46,667 nt of DNA from Microcaldota archaeon (lineage in GTDB: Archaea; Micrarchaeota; Micrarchaeia; Norongarragalinales; UBA8480): the NCBI GenBank assembly GCA_021812145.1, contig JAKAOM010000001.1:85898-132564 (forward strand), written 5' to 3'. The translations under genes and the position numbers were made by a program. Numbering within the stretch: position 1 is the stretch's first letter; every line of letters begins with the position of its first letter. A model generated the notes under the pieces. The model saw only the letters and a list, made by a program, of their open reading frames with translations. It was not told the origin of the DNA and made no database searches. Positions 7,922 through 15,748 of this stretch are shown here, in pieces.

Positions 7922-8713
7922 TTAAACTATCACTTGCTCTCTTGGGTATATTTCTACTCCTTTGTTTGTTATTTTGAAGGGGTGCATTGAAGTGTCGTGG
8001 CTTGTCTGTCTCATTTTAAGTATTTCTATTGCCCTTTGCCTTCCCTGCTTTATGAGTATGTTGTGTAGTAGAATAACTCCATCTACTACGAATTCTTCAA
8101 CGCCGTACCTTCCTACCAGATTTATTGATTCTGGAGTTTCAGATATGAAGAAGGTGGTTATTCCCATTGTTTTTAGCCTCTTGTTTAGGTCATTCATTAA
8201 TCTTCTTAACTCGTAGGGGTTTTCAAGGGAACCTCCTAGGTAGGTTATGCTGTCCATAGCTAGTCTTTTTGCGTTCATGTCCTTTATCTTGTAATATAAT
8301 TCTCCTGAAAGACTGGTGGCGAAGTTTTTTACTTCGTATGGGTCTTTTGATATTATCGCCAGCTTGTTTTCTTTTTCGTATTTTTCTATGTCCATTCCGA
8401 AGCTTTTTGCAGTGTTTCTTATGCTTTCGGAGTTTTCTTCGAATGAAATGTATATTCCAGGCTCGTTGAATTTGACCACGCCTTCGTAGAGAATTTGGAG
8501 GGAAAGGTTTGTTTTTCCAGAACCGCTTGAACCGTTTATTAGTATTGAAGAGCCTCTTGGAATGCCTTCAGGCATAAGCTCGTCCAGGCCTTCAACCCCT
8601 GTTTTCATTCTTCCAAAGTCTAGTTTCTTCTGGTTTTTTTCTTCTATTCCCGCTATTGGAGCGAATACTGCGTCTTTTTCCCCTTTGTTTTCAGCAGCGC
8701 TTTTTTTGGCCAT
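7922..8713 (-). CDS. KaiC-like RecA-fold ATPase
   Basis: This 263-residue protein has a single KaiC domain after a charged N-terminal tail. It shows TGVEGLDELMPEGIPRGSS leading to Walker A GSSGSGKT (61-68), a KaiC-type ISFEENSE segment, Walker B RLAMDSITYL, and the YGVEEFVVDGVILL and LKMRQTSHDTSMHPF motifs typical of archaeal KaiC homologues. Such single-domain proteins are widespread in archaea as signalling or motility-linked ATPases (the ArlH group is one branch), and clock activity is not implied. It lies directly upstream of argS (18-27 bases) and diverges from a degenerate relative on the other strand. Confidence 0.88.
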   Translation of the reverse strand: MAKKSAAENKGEKDAVFAPIAGIEEKNQKKLDFGRMKTGVEGLDELMPEGIPRGSSILINGSSGSGKTNLSLQILYEGVVKFNEPGIYISFEENSESIRNTAKSFGMDIEKYEKENKLAIISKDPYEVKNFATSLSGELYYKIKDMNAKRLAMDSITYLGGSLENPYELRRLMNDLNKRLKTMGITTFFISETPESINLVGRYGVEEFVVDGVILLHNILIKQGRQRAIEILKMRQTSHDTSMHPFKITNKGVEIYPREQVIV

Positions 8714-8892
8714 GATTGTTTTTTTAACCGCTCTGGTTTAAATTCCTTGCTTTTGATTGTTTGCCTTTTTTTACCTTTGGAAGCGAGCTGGCTTTGGTTC
8801 TTTTCGGTGGTTAGGCTTTGCAATTTTTAATTTTTTGTTTTTTTGGTTTTTATAGCAAGTTTTTTAACTGTTTGTTTCAGAATATTAATAAG

Positions 8893-8901
8893 CTTTAAAA
8901 T
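8893..8901 (+). promoter_or_regulatory. Probable TATA box for the 8922 gene
   Basis: CTTTAAAAT ends about 20 bases upstream of the ATG at 8922, at a distance that suits a transcript with little or no leader. This is an AT-rich divergent intergenic region (8714-8921) with no other feature seen. Confidence 0.45.
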
Positions 8902-8921
8902 GTGTTTAAGGTAGTTAGATA

Positions 8922-9464
8922 ATGATTGCGAAAACAATTACAAAAGAGATTAAGACTCTTAAACAGCCTTTTTCAACTATCATTATAACTAACTCTTCTG
9001 ATTTTAATGATGTGGTTGTTGATTTGATGAAGTCTGTGGGTAGCGATGCGACCGCGGTTATGGTTTCCTTCAACAAGCCGTCAAGCTCTTTTGAGGCTAT
9101 TTTCAAGGGCAAGTTGAAGTGCGATGTTTTTTATATTGATTTGGTAACGCAGGTGGCCACTGGAGAGCCTCAGAAAAAAGACAACGTGGTTTTTCTGGCA
9201 AGCCAGCGCAACCTTACTGATTTGAGCATAACTTTAAGCGAGGTTTTAAACAGGCTTGAAGGAAAGAAGTTTGTTATTCTTGACTCTCTAACCACAATGC
9301 TTTTGTACAATGATTCAGGCACAACAACACAGTTTCTTCAGTTTTTAGCAAACCGGTTGAGGTTGTGGAACACAAGCAGCTACATTCTTACTATGGAAGG
9401 GAAGAACGAGGACGAGGTTATACGGGTTGTTAGCCAAGTGGTTGACAAGACTATTAAAACTTGA
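8922..9464 (+). CDS. Degenerate RecA/KaiC-fold protein lacking a P-loop
   Basis: This 180-residue protein resembles the core of KaiC-like ATPases. It has a hydrophobic strand TIIITNSSDF where Walker A would lie, an AVMVSFN strand, and a clear Walker B-like strand KFVILDSLTTMLLYN (about 124-138). No GxxxxGK[ST] is present, so ATP hydrolysis is not expected. Similar P-loop-less homologues occur in archaea next to active KaiC genes and may pair with them or sense them. It diverges from the KaiC gene at 7922-8713, which supports a functional link (inference). Confidence 0.7.
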   Translation: MIAKTITKEIKTLKQPFSTIIITNSSDFNDVVVDLMKSVGSDATAVMVSFNKPSSSFEAIFKGKLKCDVFYIDLVTQVATGEPQKKDNVVFLASQRNLTDLSITLSEVLNRLEGKKFVILDSLTTMLLYNDSGTTTQFLQFLANRLRLWNTSSYILTMEGKNEDEVIRVVSQVVDKTIKT

Positions 9465-9476
9465 TTTTTTCTCTTT

Positions 9477-10478
9477 TTATTTTATGAATCCCTGTATTAG
9501 TATTTGAAGCGTTTGCTGGGTTACCAGGAATATTGTAACTGATATTATAAGCAGTATTGGAACATATCCCACCCCTCTTGATGCTTTACCGTATCTTATC
9601 TGCCCTATTATAAATCCTGCCAGAAAGTTTGTTGCTATTATGCTTTCAAGTGCGAAGTCGAATATGTCGTTTGGGTTTATTGAGTTTGCCTGCCCCCCGC
9701 CTACGAAAGGTATGTTTTGAAGCAGGGTTCCGGTGTTTCCGTTTGCGGTGGTGGTCATTAAACTTTGACTTATCTTTGAGTAGGTGGTTGAGATTGAAAA
9801 CAGCAGTGGTGCCATGATGGTTGCCGCGAATATTATGAAAAGGGTGTAGGTTACGGTGGAGGTGGATATTTGATTTTTAAGGGTTTGTGTGTTTCTGGTG
9901 TCCTCGGCTACTTCCTCCAGCAGTTTTGACATTTCTCCCCCCAACCTTATTCCTTCCTGTATGAGTTGAACCGCTCTTTTTATCACCTCTGACCTTACTC
10001 TTTTTGACATTTTTTCAAGGTTTTCTTCTATCGGCTTTCCTCCAAAGGTGTCTGCGCTTATTTTTTTGATTTCGTCTCTTAGCGGTCCGAATTCAGGCCT
10101 TGCGGAAAGCCATATGGCGTTCTCAAGTGTCATTCCCGCCCTGATGTTAGCCGCTATTATGTCAAGGGCGTCTGGCAGCAGCTCTTCTATTTTCCTAGCC
10201 CTGTTGTCTGCAGTCATCATTATTAACATGTAAAGCAGCCCGGGTATTGCTATCAAAACGATAGCCGGTATTATAATGCGAAGATTTGGGTTTGGGAATA
10301 TTATCTGCGTAAGGAATACTGCCGCCAGGGTTGCGAAGAAGGTTAGGTACATTGTGAATCCGATGAATATCCTGGGCTGAAGGGTGAACCCGCCCTGTTC
10401 CATAAGCGTGGATATTGATTCAACAGTCTTTTTAGGCGCGAACATTGATATTTTCAAGTAAAGTTTGTTGAAGTCCAT
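9477..10478 (-). CDS. tadC: TadC-like type II/IV secretion platform membrane protein
   Basis: This 333-residue multi-pass protein has the T2SS-F fold: two early membrane segments (about 40-85), a cytoplasmic domain with LLPDALDIIAANIRAGMTLE and ELGGEMSKLLEEVAEDTRN-like sequence, then membrane segments near 205-230 and at the C-terminus. It forms the inner-membrane platform of an archaeal type IV pilus/Tad system with TadB and is driven by the TadA ATPase upstream. It follows TadB by six bases, so it is the last gene of the operon. Confidence 0.88.
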   Translation of the reverse strand: MDFNKLYLKISMFAPKKTVESISTLMEQGGFTLQPRIFIGFTMYLTFFATLAAVFLTQIIFPNPNLRIIIPAIVLIAIPGLLYMLIMMTADNRARKIEELLPDALDIIAANIRAGMTLENAIWLSARPEFGPLRDEIKKISADTFGGKPIEENLEKMSKRVRSEVIKRAVQLIQEGIRLGGEMSKLLEEVAEDTRNTQTLKNQISTSTVTYTLFIIFAATIMAPLLFSISTTYSKISQSLMTTTANGNTGTLLQNIPFVGGGQANSINPNDIFDFALESIIATNFLAGFIIGQIRYGKASRGVGYVPILLIISVTIFLVTQQTLQILIQGFIK

Positions 10479-10484
10479 TTTTGT

Positions 10485-11363
10485 TTACACTCTCGGCCTT
10501 CTGGTTTTAATAAGATTCAGGAAAACCAGTTGGAAAACTATTAAGAATATTATTATTAGCGGGAATATAATTGACGTTATTGGAACGTTTATTATTGATA
10601 TTATAACTATAAGTATGGTTATTCCAAGGCTTGGAACTATAACTGCCATCATCATGTATATCATCGTCCATGGTGAGAGTTCATGCGCGTATTTTTCTAT
10701 GTCGTCCATTTTGTCTTTTGTTAGCCCGTCTATTGTTGTTTCAAGAGCGGTTCCAACGTCGCTTCCTACTTTTAGCGCGTTGGATATTTGCCATAGAATT
10801 CTTCTTAGCTTGAATGACGGGCTTTGCTTGCTGGCTTCGGATATTGCGTCAAGTTCTGAAACTCCTCCGTTTATTCTGCTTACTATTTTTTTGAATTCCT
10901 CGCTAACCTCCCCGTAGCTTGTTGAAATGCTTATCATGGCGTTGAATAGTGGAACGCCGCTTTTAACTTCAATGTAAAGCTGTCGTGATGCGGGTATTAG
11001 ATTATCCTCTATCAACCTCATTTTTTTGGTGGCCACAAGTTGAGGGTAGTATATTATTGTTGCAAAAGTGGATAGGAATATTATGATTGCGATGAGGGAT
11101 GCTAGAAACAGCATGTTTGTTTCTGAAAGATAGCCTATTCCGACTATAAGCGCGAATAGGAATAAAGCGTTTAGAATTGATGCCGTTCCTGCTATGGCGG
11201 CGTATTCTCTGGCGTCGTACTCGTAATCGGATTGCGCTAACTCATCTTCGAGGCCCGGGAAGAATTCCGAGATGAAGTTTCCAACTCCTTTTATTCTTTT
11301 TGCTATTGCAGCGGTTAGAGGGTAGGGTACTAGAGAGAATGGTATTGTTTTCACTTCAACCAC
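10485..11363 (-). CDS. tadB: TadB-like type II/IV secretion platform membrane protein
   Basis: This 292-residue T2SS-F family protein has two central membrane segments, a cytoplasmic domain with LIPASRQLYIEVKSGVPLFN and a GSDVGTALETTIDGL segment, and C-terminal membrane helices ending LVFLNLIKTRRPRV. It is paired with the TadC-like protein. Its start overlaps the end of the TadA gene by 13 bases, a sign of translational coupling. Assembly of an adhesive or DNA-uptake-type pilus is likely. Pilins and prepilin peptidase are not in this window. Confidence 0.87.
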   Translation of the reverse strand: MVEVKTIPFSLVPYPLTAAIAKRIKGVGNFISEFFPGLEDELAQSDYEYDAREYAAIAGTASILNALFLFALIVGIGYLSETNMLFLASLIAIIIFLSTFATIIYYPQLVATKKMRLIEDNLIPASRQLYIEVKSGVPLFNAMISISTSYGEVSEEFKKIVSRINGGVSELDAISEASKQSPSFKLRRILWQISNALKVGSDVGTALETTIDGLTKDKMDDIEKYAHELSPWTMIYMMMAVIVPSLGITILIVIISIINVPITSIIFPLIIIFLIVFQLVFLNLIKTRRPRV

Positions 11364-13384
11364 TCGGGCACTTTATTTTTTGATATTTCATCCATAAGCT
11401 CGCTTCTGTTTTTGTAGTACTCCGCTATCAGCGAGCCTATACTGTTTACTTTGTCTATTTTATGTTCCAGGGCGAAGTCAAGAATTTGCTTTTTCTCGCT
11501 TATGTCTGTTTCTATTTCATTTATCGTCATTCCAGTGTGCATTGTCAGCTCGTCTACGAGTCTTACGAAGTTACCGACTCTTTCAAGTTTGTCATCTCTG
11601 GCGTTCCACTTGTATATCACGTTAAGATTCATTTTATTTTCTTCCGGAGTTATTTCAGCTACCTCGTACGTTCTTCTTATTCCTGTTCTTCTTTGCCTGT
11701 ACTGGACTATTATCAGTTGAAGAGCGCCCAGCACTTCTTCCGGCAGGCTGATTGGAGGGTTTGTCAATCTGTTTTTGACTTGCAGTACCTCGTCTGCGTG
11801 GACTGTTGAGTATACCGAGTGCCCGGTGTGCATTGCCTCAAACAGCACTTCAGCTTCTTCTTTTCTCCTTACTTCTCCTAGAACTATCCTGTCCGGTCTC
11901 ATCCTGAGAGAGTTGACCACTAAATCCAGCATGGTTATCTCCCCCTTGCCTTCTGGGTTGGGCTCTCTTGTCACTAGTGGTATCCAGTGCATGAAATCCG
12001 GAAGTACCAACTCTCTTGTATTGTGCACTACTGTGTTTTCGCATACGAAGTTTTCGTACATTGGAACTGTAAGGTCGTAGACGCTTCCATCGTAAAAGGT
12101 TTTGTTTATTTCCGTTATCTTTGCGGTTTCGGCTTGTGTTTCCCCCTGAATTTTCATCTGTATAGCGCCGTTCATGGAAAGGTTTTCGCTTGTGAGTACT
12201 GCAATGCATATCTCGTCGCCCTTTTCAAGCTCGCCTGCCCTTACAGGGATTAGCGTTCCATCCATTTTGAATACCGAGTGGTCTTCAGTCACGTTTATAG
12301 TTGTTTTTTCTGTTTTTATTTCCACCATGTTTTTTGATATCTTGTGCTTGATGAAGGCGGTTGGCTGGGCTATGACTATCTTTCCGTCTTTGGTGGAGGA
12401 AAATATTTTTATCTCGTCTGTGTTTAGTGCTACCTCTGTTCCGTCTTCAAGAATTGTTTTGTCTTTAGCAAGCTGGCTTTCTACAAGATCGCTTATCTTT
12501 TTCTCGTAGAAAACGTCTTTTTTCTGGAATATTATTTTTTCACTTCCTTTCACGCTGTCCTCTATTGAGACGACTCTGTTGTTTGCTGGCACGAACGGCA
12601 GTATGGCGTTTAGGAAGCTTGTTTTTCCGGATGCGGTTCCCCCTCCCACGAGGATGCTCATTTCGTATTGCATTGATGTCCAAAGCAGCGCGGCCACCTC
12701 GCTGGTTATTGTTTTGTATTCCGGGTTTATGAGGTTGATTATGGTCCAGGGATCTTTGGAAAACTTTCTTATTGTAAGTGAGTTTCCCTTGTTGCTTATG
12801 GGGAAGAGTATTGCGTTGACCCTGCTTCCGTTTAGCAGGTGCGCGTCCATCATTGGCTGCAGGTTTGTCACTTGCTTCCCTATTTTTCTGGCTATTATTG
12901 ACGAGTAGTTGTATATCTGTTCTTCGGAGCTTATTGTTATGTTGGTGGTAAGCCATCCTTGTTTTTTGTGGTATACTTTGACTGGCTCGTGCGAAGAGTT
13001 TATAACCACCTCTTCAAGATTGTCGTCGTTAAGTATTAACTCCAAGTCTCCGAGCCCGGTCATGTCGTTTATTATTTTTCCAACCAGTATTTTTTTCTCT
13101 TCTTCGGAAACTCCAGGTAGTTGCTGTTCTATAAGGGTTGAAGCTCTATCTGCCAGTTTTATTTTTACTTTTTCGTTTTCTCTTGGGTCTAGTATTTCCG
13201 AGGTTTTTATGTCTATGCTTTCTATTATTTTTTCCTTTAGGTGTTCAAGGACTGCTTCTGTTGCTGGTTTTATTTTAACATGCTTCAGGTAGTATTTGTT
13301 TGTGAATTCTTTCTCTTCTTGTGTGATTTCTATTTCAGCCATTACCCCCTCGCTTTCAACCACGTATTTTTCAAGTGTTTTCAT
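11351..13384 (-). CDS. tadA: TadA/VirB11-type secretion ATPase containing an intein
   Basis: This 677-residue precursor encodes a 498-residue hexameric ATPase once the intein is removed. Walker A GGGTASGKT is near residue 250. The Asp-box SIED (273-276) is split from TRELVLPDFMHWIP by the intein. Further downstream come the LRMRPDRIVLGEVR Walker B region and the His-box (AMHTGHSVYSTVHADE). The protein powers pilus assembly with TadB and TadC. Its start overlaps the preceding gene as ATGA (13381-13384). The intein must splice for the nucleotide site to form, so it could gate pilus assembly (inference). Confidence 0.93.
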   Translation of the reverse strand: MKTLEKYVVESEGVMAEIEITQEEKEFTNKYYLKHVKIKPATEAVLEHLKEKIIESIDIKTSEILDPRENEKVKIKLADRASTLIEQQLPGVSEEEKKILVGKIINDMTGLGDLELILNDDNLEEVVINSSHEPVKVYHKKQGWLTTNITISSEEQIYNYSSIIARKIGKQVTNLQPMMDAHLLNGSRVNAILFPISNKGNSLTIRKFSKDPWTIINLINPEYKTITSEVAALLWTSMQYEMSILVGGGTASGKTSFLNAILPFVPANNRVVSIEDSVKGSEKIIFQKKDVFYEKKISDLVESQLAKDKTILEDGTEVALNTDEIKIFSSTKDGKIVIAQPTAFIKHKISKNMVEIKTEKTTINVTEDHSVFKMDGTLIPVRAGELEKGDEICIAVLTSENLSMNGAIQMKIQGETQAETAKITEINKTFYDGSVYDLTVPMYENFVCENTVVHNTRELVLPDFMHWIPLVTREPNPEGKGEITMLDLVVNSLRMRPDRIVLGEVRRKEEAEVLFEAMHTGHSVYSTVHADEVLQVKNRLTNPPISLPEEVLGALQLIIVQYRQRRTGIRRTYEVAEITPEENKMNLNVIYKWNARDDKLERVGNFVRLVDELTMHTGMTINEIETDISEKKQILDFALEHKIDKVNSIGSLIAEYYKNRSELMDEISKNKVPEWLK
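12020..12556 (-). mobile_element. Mini-intein (179 aa) in TadA, inserted between the Asp-box and the following Thr
   Basis: Host residues 277-455 interrupt the VirB11 sequence SIED^TREL. The insert starts with Ser1 (SVKGSEKI), has a block B of the form TINVTEDHSVFKM with the conserved TxxH, block F YDGSVYDLTVPMYENFVC and block G ENTVVHN, and ends in the canonical His-Asn followed by Thr+1 of the host. There is no LAGLIDADG or other homing-endonuclease domain. Ser1, block B His, HN and Thr+1 are all present, so splicing competence is likely. Archaeal KlbA-type secretion ATPases are known intein hosts. Confidence 0.92.
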
Positions 13385-14529
13385 TTTACAGCGCCTTTTT
13401 TCCTGTTTATTTCTTTCAGCTTGAAGAACCTCCCGTTTTTAATCCAGGCTTCAATCCAAACCCCGTTCCTTTTGAACTTGATTGTTTTTGTTTTTACTTT
13501 TGTTTTTTCCCTTTTTTTCATTGCGATTACTGTTCGAACGACCTGTTTTGTCGCCTTCTTGCCCGCGTGTGTTTTTCTTTCTTTCTTTTTCTTTATTTTC
13601 CTCTCTTCCTTAGTTTTTTCCTTAACTGCCTTTTCTTTCTTTTCTTTTTTGATTTGTTTTGTTTTTTCTACTTCCTTTTCGATTTTTTTTATTTTTTCTT
13701 TTTCAGGGTTTTCTTTGTTTTTGGTTTTTTCTAGTTTTTTCTTTTCGGCTCTGATTTGAGCTATCTTTTCAAATTTTTCTCTAGGTATTTCTATTTTTGC
13801 ATTGTTTTTTCCTTGTTCGACTGGTTTCGTTTCTAGGGGTTGTATTTTTCTTTCTTCGAGCTTTCTCTCCATAATTTTGGCTTTCTCCTTCATTTCGTTT
13901 GCTTCTTCAACCTCACTTTCGGGTATTATTTCAGTTTTTCTTTTCATTCTAAATAGATTTTTTATCCGGTCAATCAAAGATGGTTTTCTAACCTCCAATT
14001 TTTTGATGTTTTCCCTGAATGTTTGAAGTTGCTGGTCGAAAAGGTATACTTTCTTGTAGAGTTCGTTGACTCTGTTTTCCATTATGTGAACTTCCTCTAT
14101 TATTTTTTGCATTTCTTTTTCTGTTTTTTCCACTTCCTCTTTCGGAACGTTGGCCTGCTGCGATAGTTTTTTGAGGTTATTTTGGGCTATGTTTATTCTT
14201 TTGTTTAAGTCGGTTTCTATGAATTCGAATATGCTTTCAGTATCGTAGACCTGTTTTTCTATTTTTTTGCCTTCTTCCGCAGTCAGCGGTTTGGATTGCG
14301 GGGCCAGGGTTGCTTTTTGAACTATTTTCTTTTTTGCGGTGAGTATTGTGTTTGTAAGTTCGTATCTTATTGAAATCAGGCCGCTTTCAGCGAGCATTTC
14401 ACCTAACTTTTCCACCTCGTCGGGGTTCATTGCGAGGACTTTGGCCGCGTTTGTTACGCTCACGCTTTCATTGGCGTTTATGTATTCAACCAGCCGGTCT
14501 ATGGAAGTGTCGAGGTTTTCCTTTATCAT
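13381..14529 (-). CDS. Winged-helix/coiled-coil protein, first gene of the tad operon
   Basis: This 382-residue protein opens with a winged-helix-like fold (about 1-65: DRLVEYINANESVSVTNAAK, then ESGLISIRYELTN). A long coiled-coil follows (about 85-180, heptad-rich, QNNLKKLSQQ to ENIKKLEVRK), and the C-terminus is extremely Lys/Glu-rich with a short conserved-looking end (about 350-375). It overlaps TadA by four bases (ATGA), so it is expected in the same transcript. No named family is recognised. A regulator or an assembly scaffold for the pilus machine is possible; both are inference. Confidence 0.75.
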   Translation of the reverse strand: MIKENLDTSIDRLVEYINANESVSVTNAAKVLAMNPDEVEKLGEMLAESGLISIRYELTNTILTAKKKIVQKATLAPQSKPLTAEEGKKIEKQVYDTESIFEFIETDLNKRINIAQNNLKKLSQQANVPKEEVEKTEKEMQKIIEEVHIMENRVNELYKKVYLFDQQLQTFRENIKKLEVRKPSLIDRIKNLFRMKRKTEIIPESEVEEANEMKEKAKIMERKLEERKIQPLETKPVEQGKNNAKIEIPREKFEKIAQIRAEKKKLEKTKNKENPEKEKIKKIEKEVEKTKQIKKEKKEKAVKEKTKEERKIKKKKERKTHAGKKATKQVVRTVIAMKKREKTKVKTKTIKFKRNGVWIEAWIKNGRFFKLKEINRKKGAVK

Positions 14530-14593
14530 CGAAAAATACTTTTCCGTGTTTTTGTTTTTAACGTTTTCGCCCTTTTGTTTTTTCCCTTATCTT

Positions 14594-15154
14594 TTATATT
14601 CTCTTTGTGACTAGGTATGCTATTATGACTGCTGATATGGATATTAGAAGATTGTCGTCCAGGTCTAAATCTATTGTTTCTATCATTCCGAGTGCGAAAG
14701 CGTACGCGATTCCTTCAAAACCTAGAAACGAGAAGGCGGGAATTGAGCTGAAGACTACAAATGAAACGAAGCCGTACCATGTTTTGTTGTCGTTCCACGG
14801 TAGTTTTACTTCCGCGTTTCTTCCTATCAGCGTTGAAAATCCGTCCCCTACCGCAAGTATTGAGATAAGCGTTATAGCGTATAAAGGAGTTGTTAACGTT
14901 AGGATTAGTATCATACCCGCGAACATTGTTATCGCTCCTTTGCCAGGTATTTTTGCTCCTCTTTCTATTTTTTCAAGTATCCCGTCTATTAACGGGTTTT
15001 CGAATCCCAGCGCTTTTGCGTTTGAAATCATCACTCCTGCCATTAGAATTAAAACAAGCAATCCTACCGTGCTTGGAACTCCTATTAGATAAACTAAGCT
15101 TATTGTCACTAAACCTATTGCGATGTGTATCGTCTGTCTTAATTCTTCATTCAT
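14594..15154 (-). CDS. Dolichol kinase/phytol kinase-like membrane CTP transferase (COG0170)
   Basis: This 186-residue protein has about six membrane segments. It carries the family signatures RQTIHIAIGL near the N-terminus, GAKIPGKGAITMF, and the nucleotide-binding loop AVGDGFSTLIGR followed by LPWNDNKTWYGF. The family transfers phosphate from CTP to polyprenols (dolichol, phytol). In this genome the AglB, UppS and phosphomannomutase genes nearby would need a polyprenyl phosphate carrier, so polyprenol kinase is a fair inference; the exact lipid is not known. Its start overlaps the upstream small membrane protein by eight bases. Confidence 0.78.
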   Translation of the reverse strand: MNEELRQTIHIAIGLVTISLVYLIGVPSTVGLLVLILMAGVMISNAKALGFENPLIDGILEKIERGAKIPGKGAITMFAGMILILTLTTPLYAITLISILAVGDGFSTLIGRNAEVKLPWNDNKTWYGFVSFVVFSSIPAFSFLGFEGIAYAFALGMIETIDLDLDDNLLISISAVIIAYLVTKRI

Positions 15155-15554
15155 CTATAATCCATCCTAACTCTTCTATTTTGTTTATTATCGTCTCTCC
15201 TATGAAAGGGGTTATTATTCCTATTGAAACCCCTGCTCCCAGCATGGTTATTGATGGAGCGGATAGCATGATTATTATTGATATTATGATAAGCGGGTAG
15301 AACGCTTGGCTGGCGAAGAAGGTCATTGTTATAGTTAAAGGTATTGCAATTTCTATTGCAGCAAGCCCGTTTGTGTTTGTCGCTATTGTTGCCGCTAAAA
15401 TTGCGACAAGTATGATCAGTGATGCTATGAGCGTTTTTCTTCTTTTTGAGAATAAAATTGAGATTATTATCAAAAATGCTATTATGATTAAGCTGTTTTG
15501 GCTTACAATGTTTGAAAAGGATGTTATTGTTTGAGCTAGGTTTTCTGCAGCCAT
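15147..15554 (-). CDS. Small multi-pass membrane protein, unrecognised
   Basis: This 135-residue protein has roughly four hydrophobic helices (about 20-38, 45-62, 70-88, 90-120) rich in Ile/Ala/Thr, with a short acidic C-terminal tail EELGWIIDE. No family is recognised. It is coupled to the dolichol-kinase-like gene by an eight-base overlap, so it may be a subunit or membrane partner of that enzyme (inference). Confidence 0.65.
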   Translation of the reverse strand: MAAENLAQTITSFSNIVSQNSLIIIAFLIIISILFSKRRKTLIASLIILVAILAATIATNTNGLAAIEIAIPLTITMTFFASQAFYPLIIISIIIMLSAPSITMLGAGVSIGIITPFIGETIINKIEELGWIIDE

Positions 15555-15609
15555 GTTTATTTTCTCTTGCGTTGGGTTTATTAAATTTTTTGAGAATAAT
15601 TTTCAGCGT

Positions 15610-15747
15610 GCCGCAGTAGCTCAGCTGGTTAGAGCGCCAGTTTTTCTTGGATTTGCCTTGAAATAGGGCGTGACTCATAAATTCTAACTCAGGATTTGAC
15701 TGGATTGGGCTATCTGGAGGTGGGGGGTTCAACTCCCCCCTGCGGCA
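15610..15747 (+). tRNA. tRNA-Met(CAT), elongator type, with two 32-nt introns
   Basis: Acceptor GCCGCAG/CTGCGGC, D-arm GCTCAGCTGGTTAGAGC, T-arm GGGGG-TTCAACT-CCCCC and A73. Removing 15641-15672 (position 30/31) and 15680-15711 (position 37/38) gives the anticodon arm CCAGA-CTCATAA-TCTGG, the standard elongator tRNA-Met arm. Intron 1 fits a canonical bulge-helix-bulge (CGCC with GGCG, cuts AG^T and TG^A) and so does intron 2 (CTCA with TGGG, cuts TA^A and CT^A). The two introns share the block GGATTTG-CT-GA-T-GGGC. An Ile2-type tRNA with CAT is a weaker alternative. Confidence 0.9.
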
Positions 15748-15748
15748 T

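Noticed and set aside
12016-12560. TadA insert as a large in-frame domain rather than an intein
   Set aside because: The split falls within the ATPase Asp-box, and Ser1, TxxH, and HN followed by Thr are all in place, which a domain insertion would not explain.
13375-13759. Long plus-strand frames rich in Phe opposite the tad operon's first gene
   Set aside because: They are the complement of a Lys/Glu-rich coding region (AAA/GAA give TTT/TTC), a composition shadow with no start signals.
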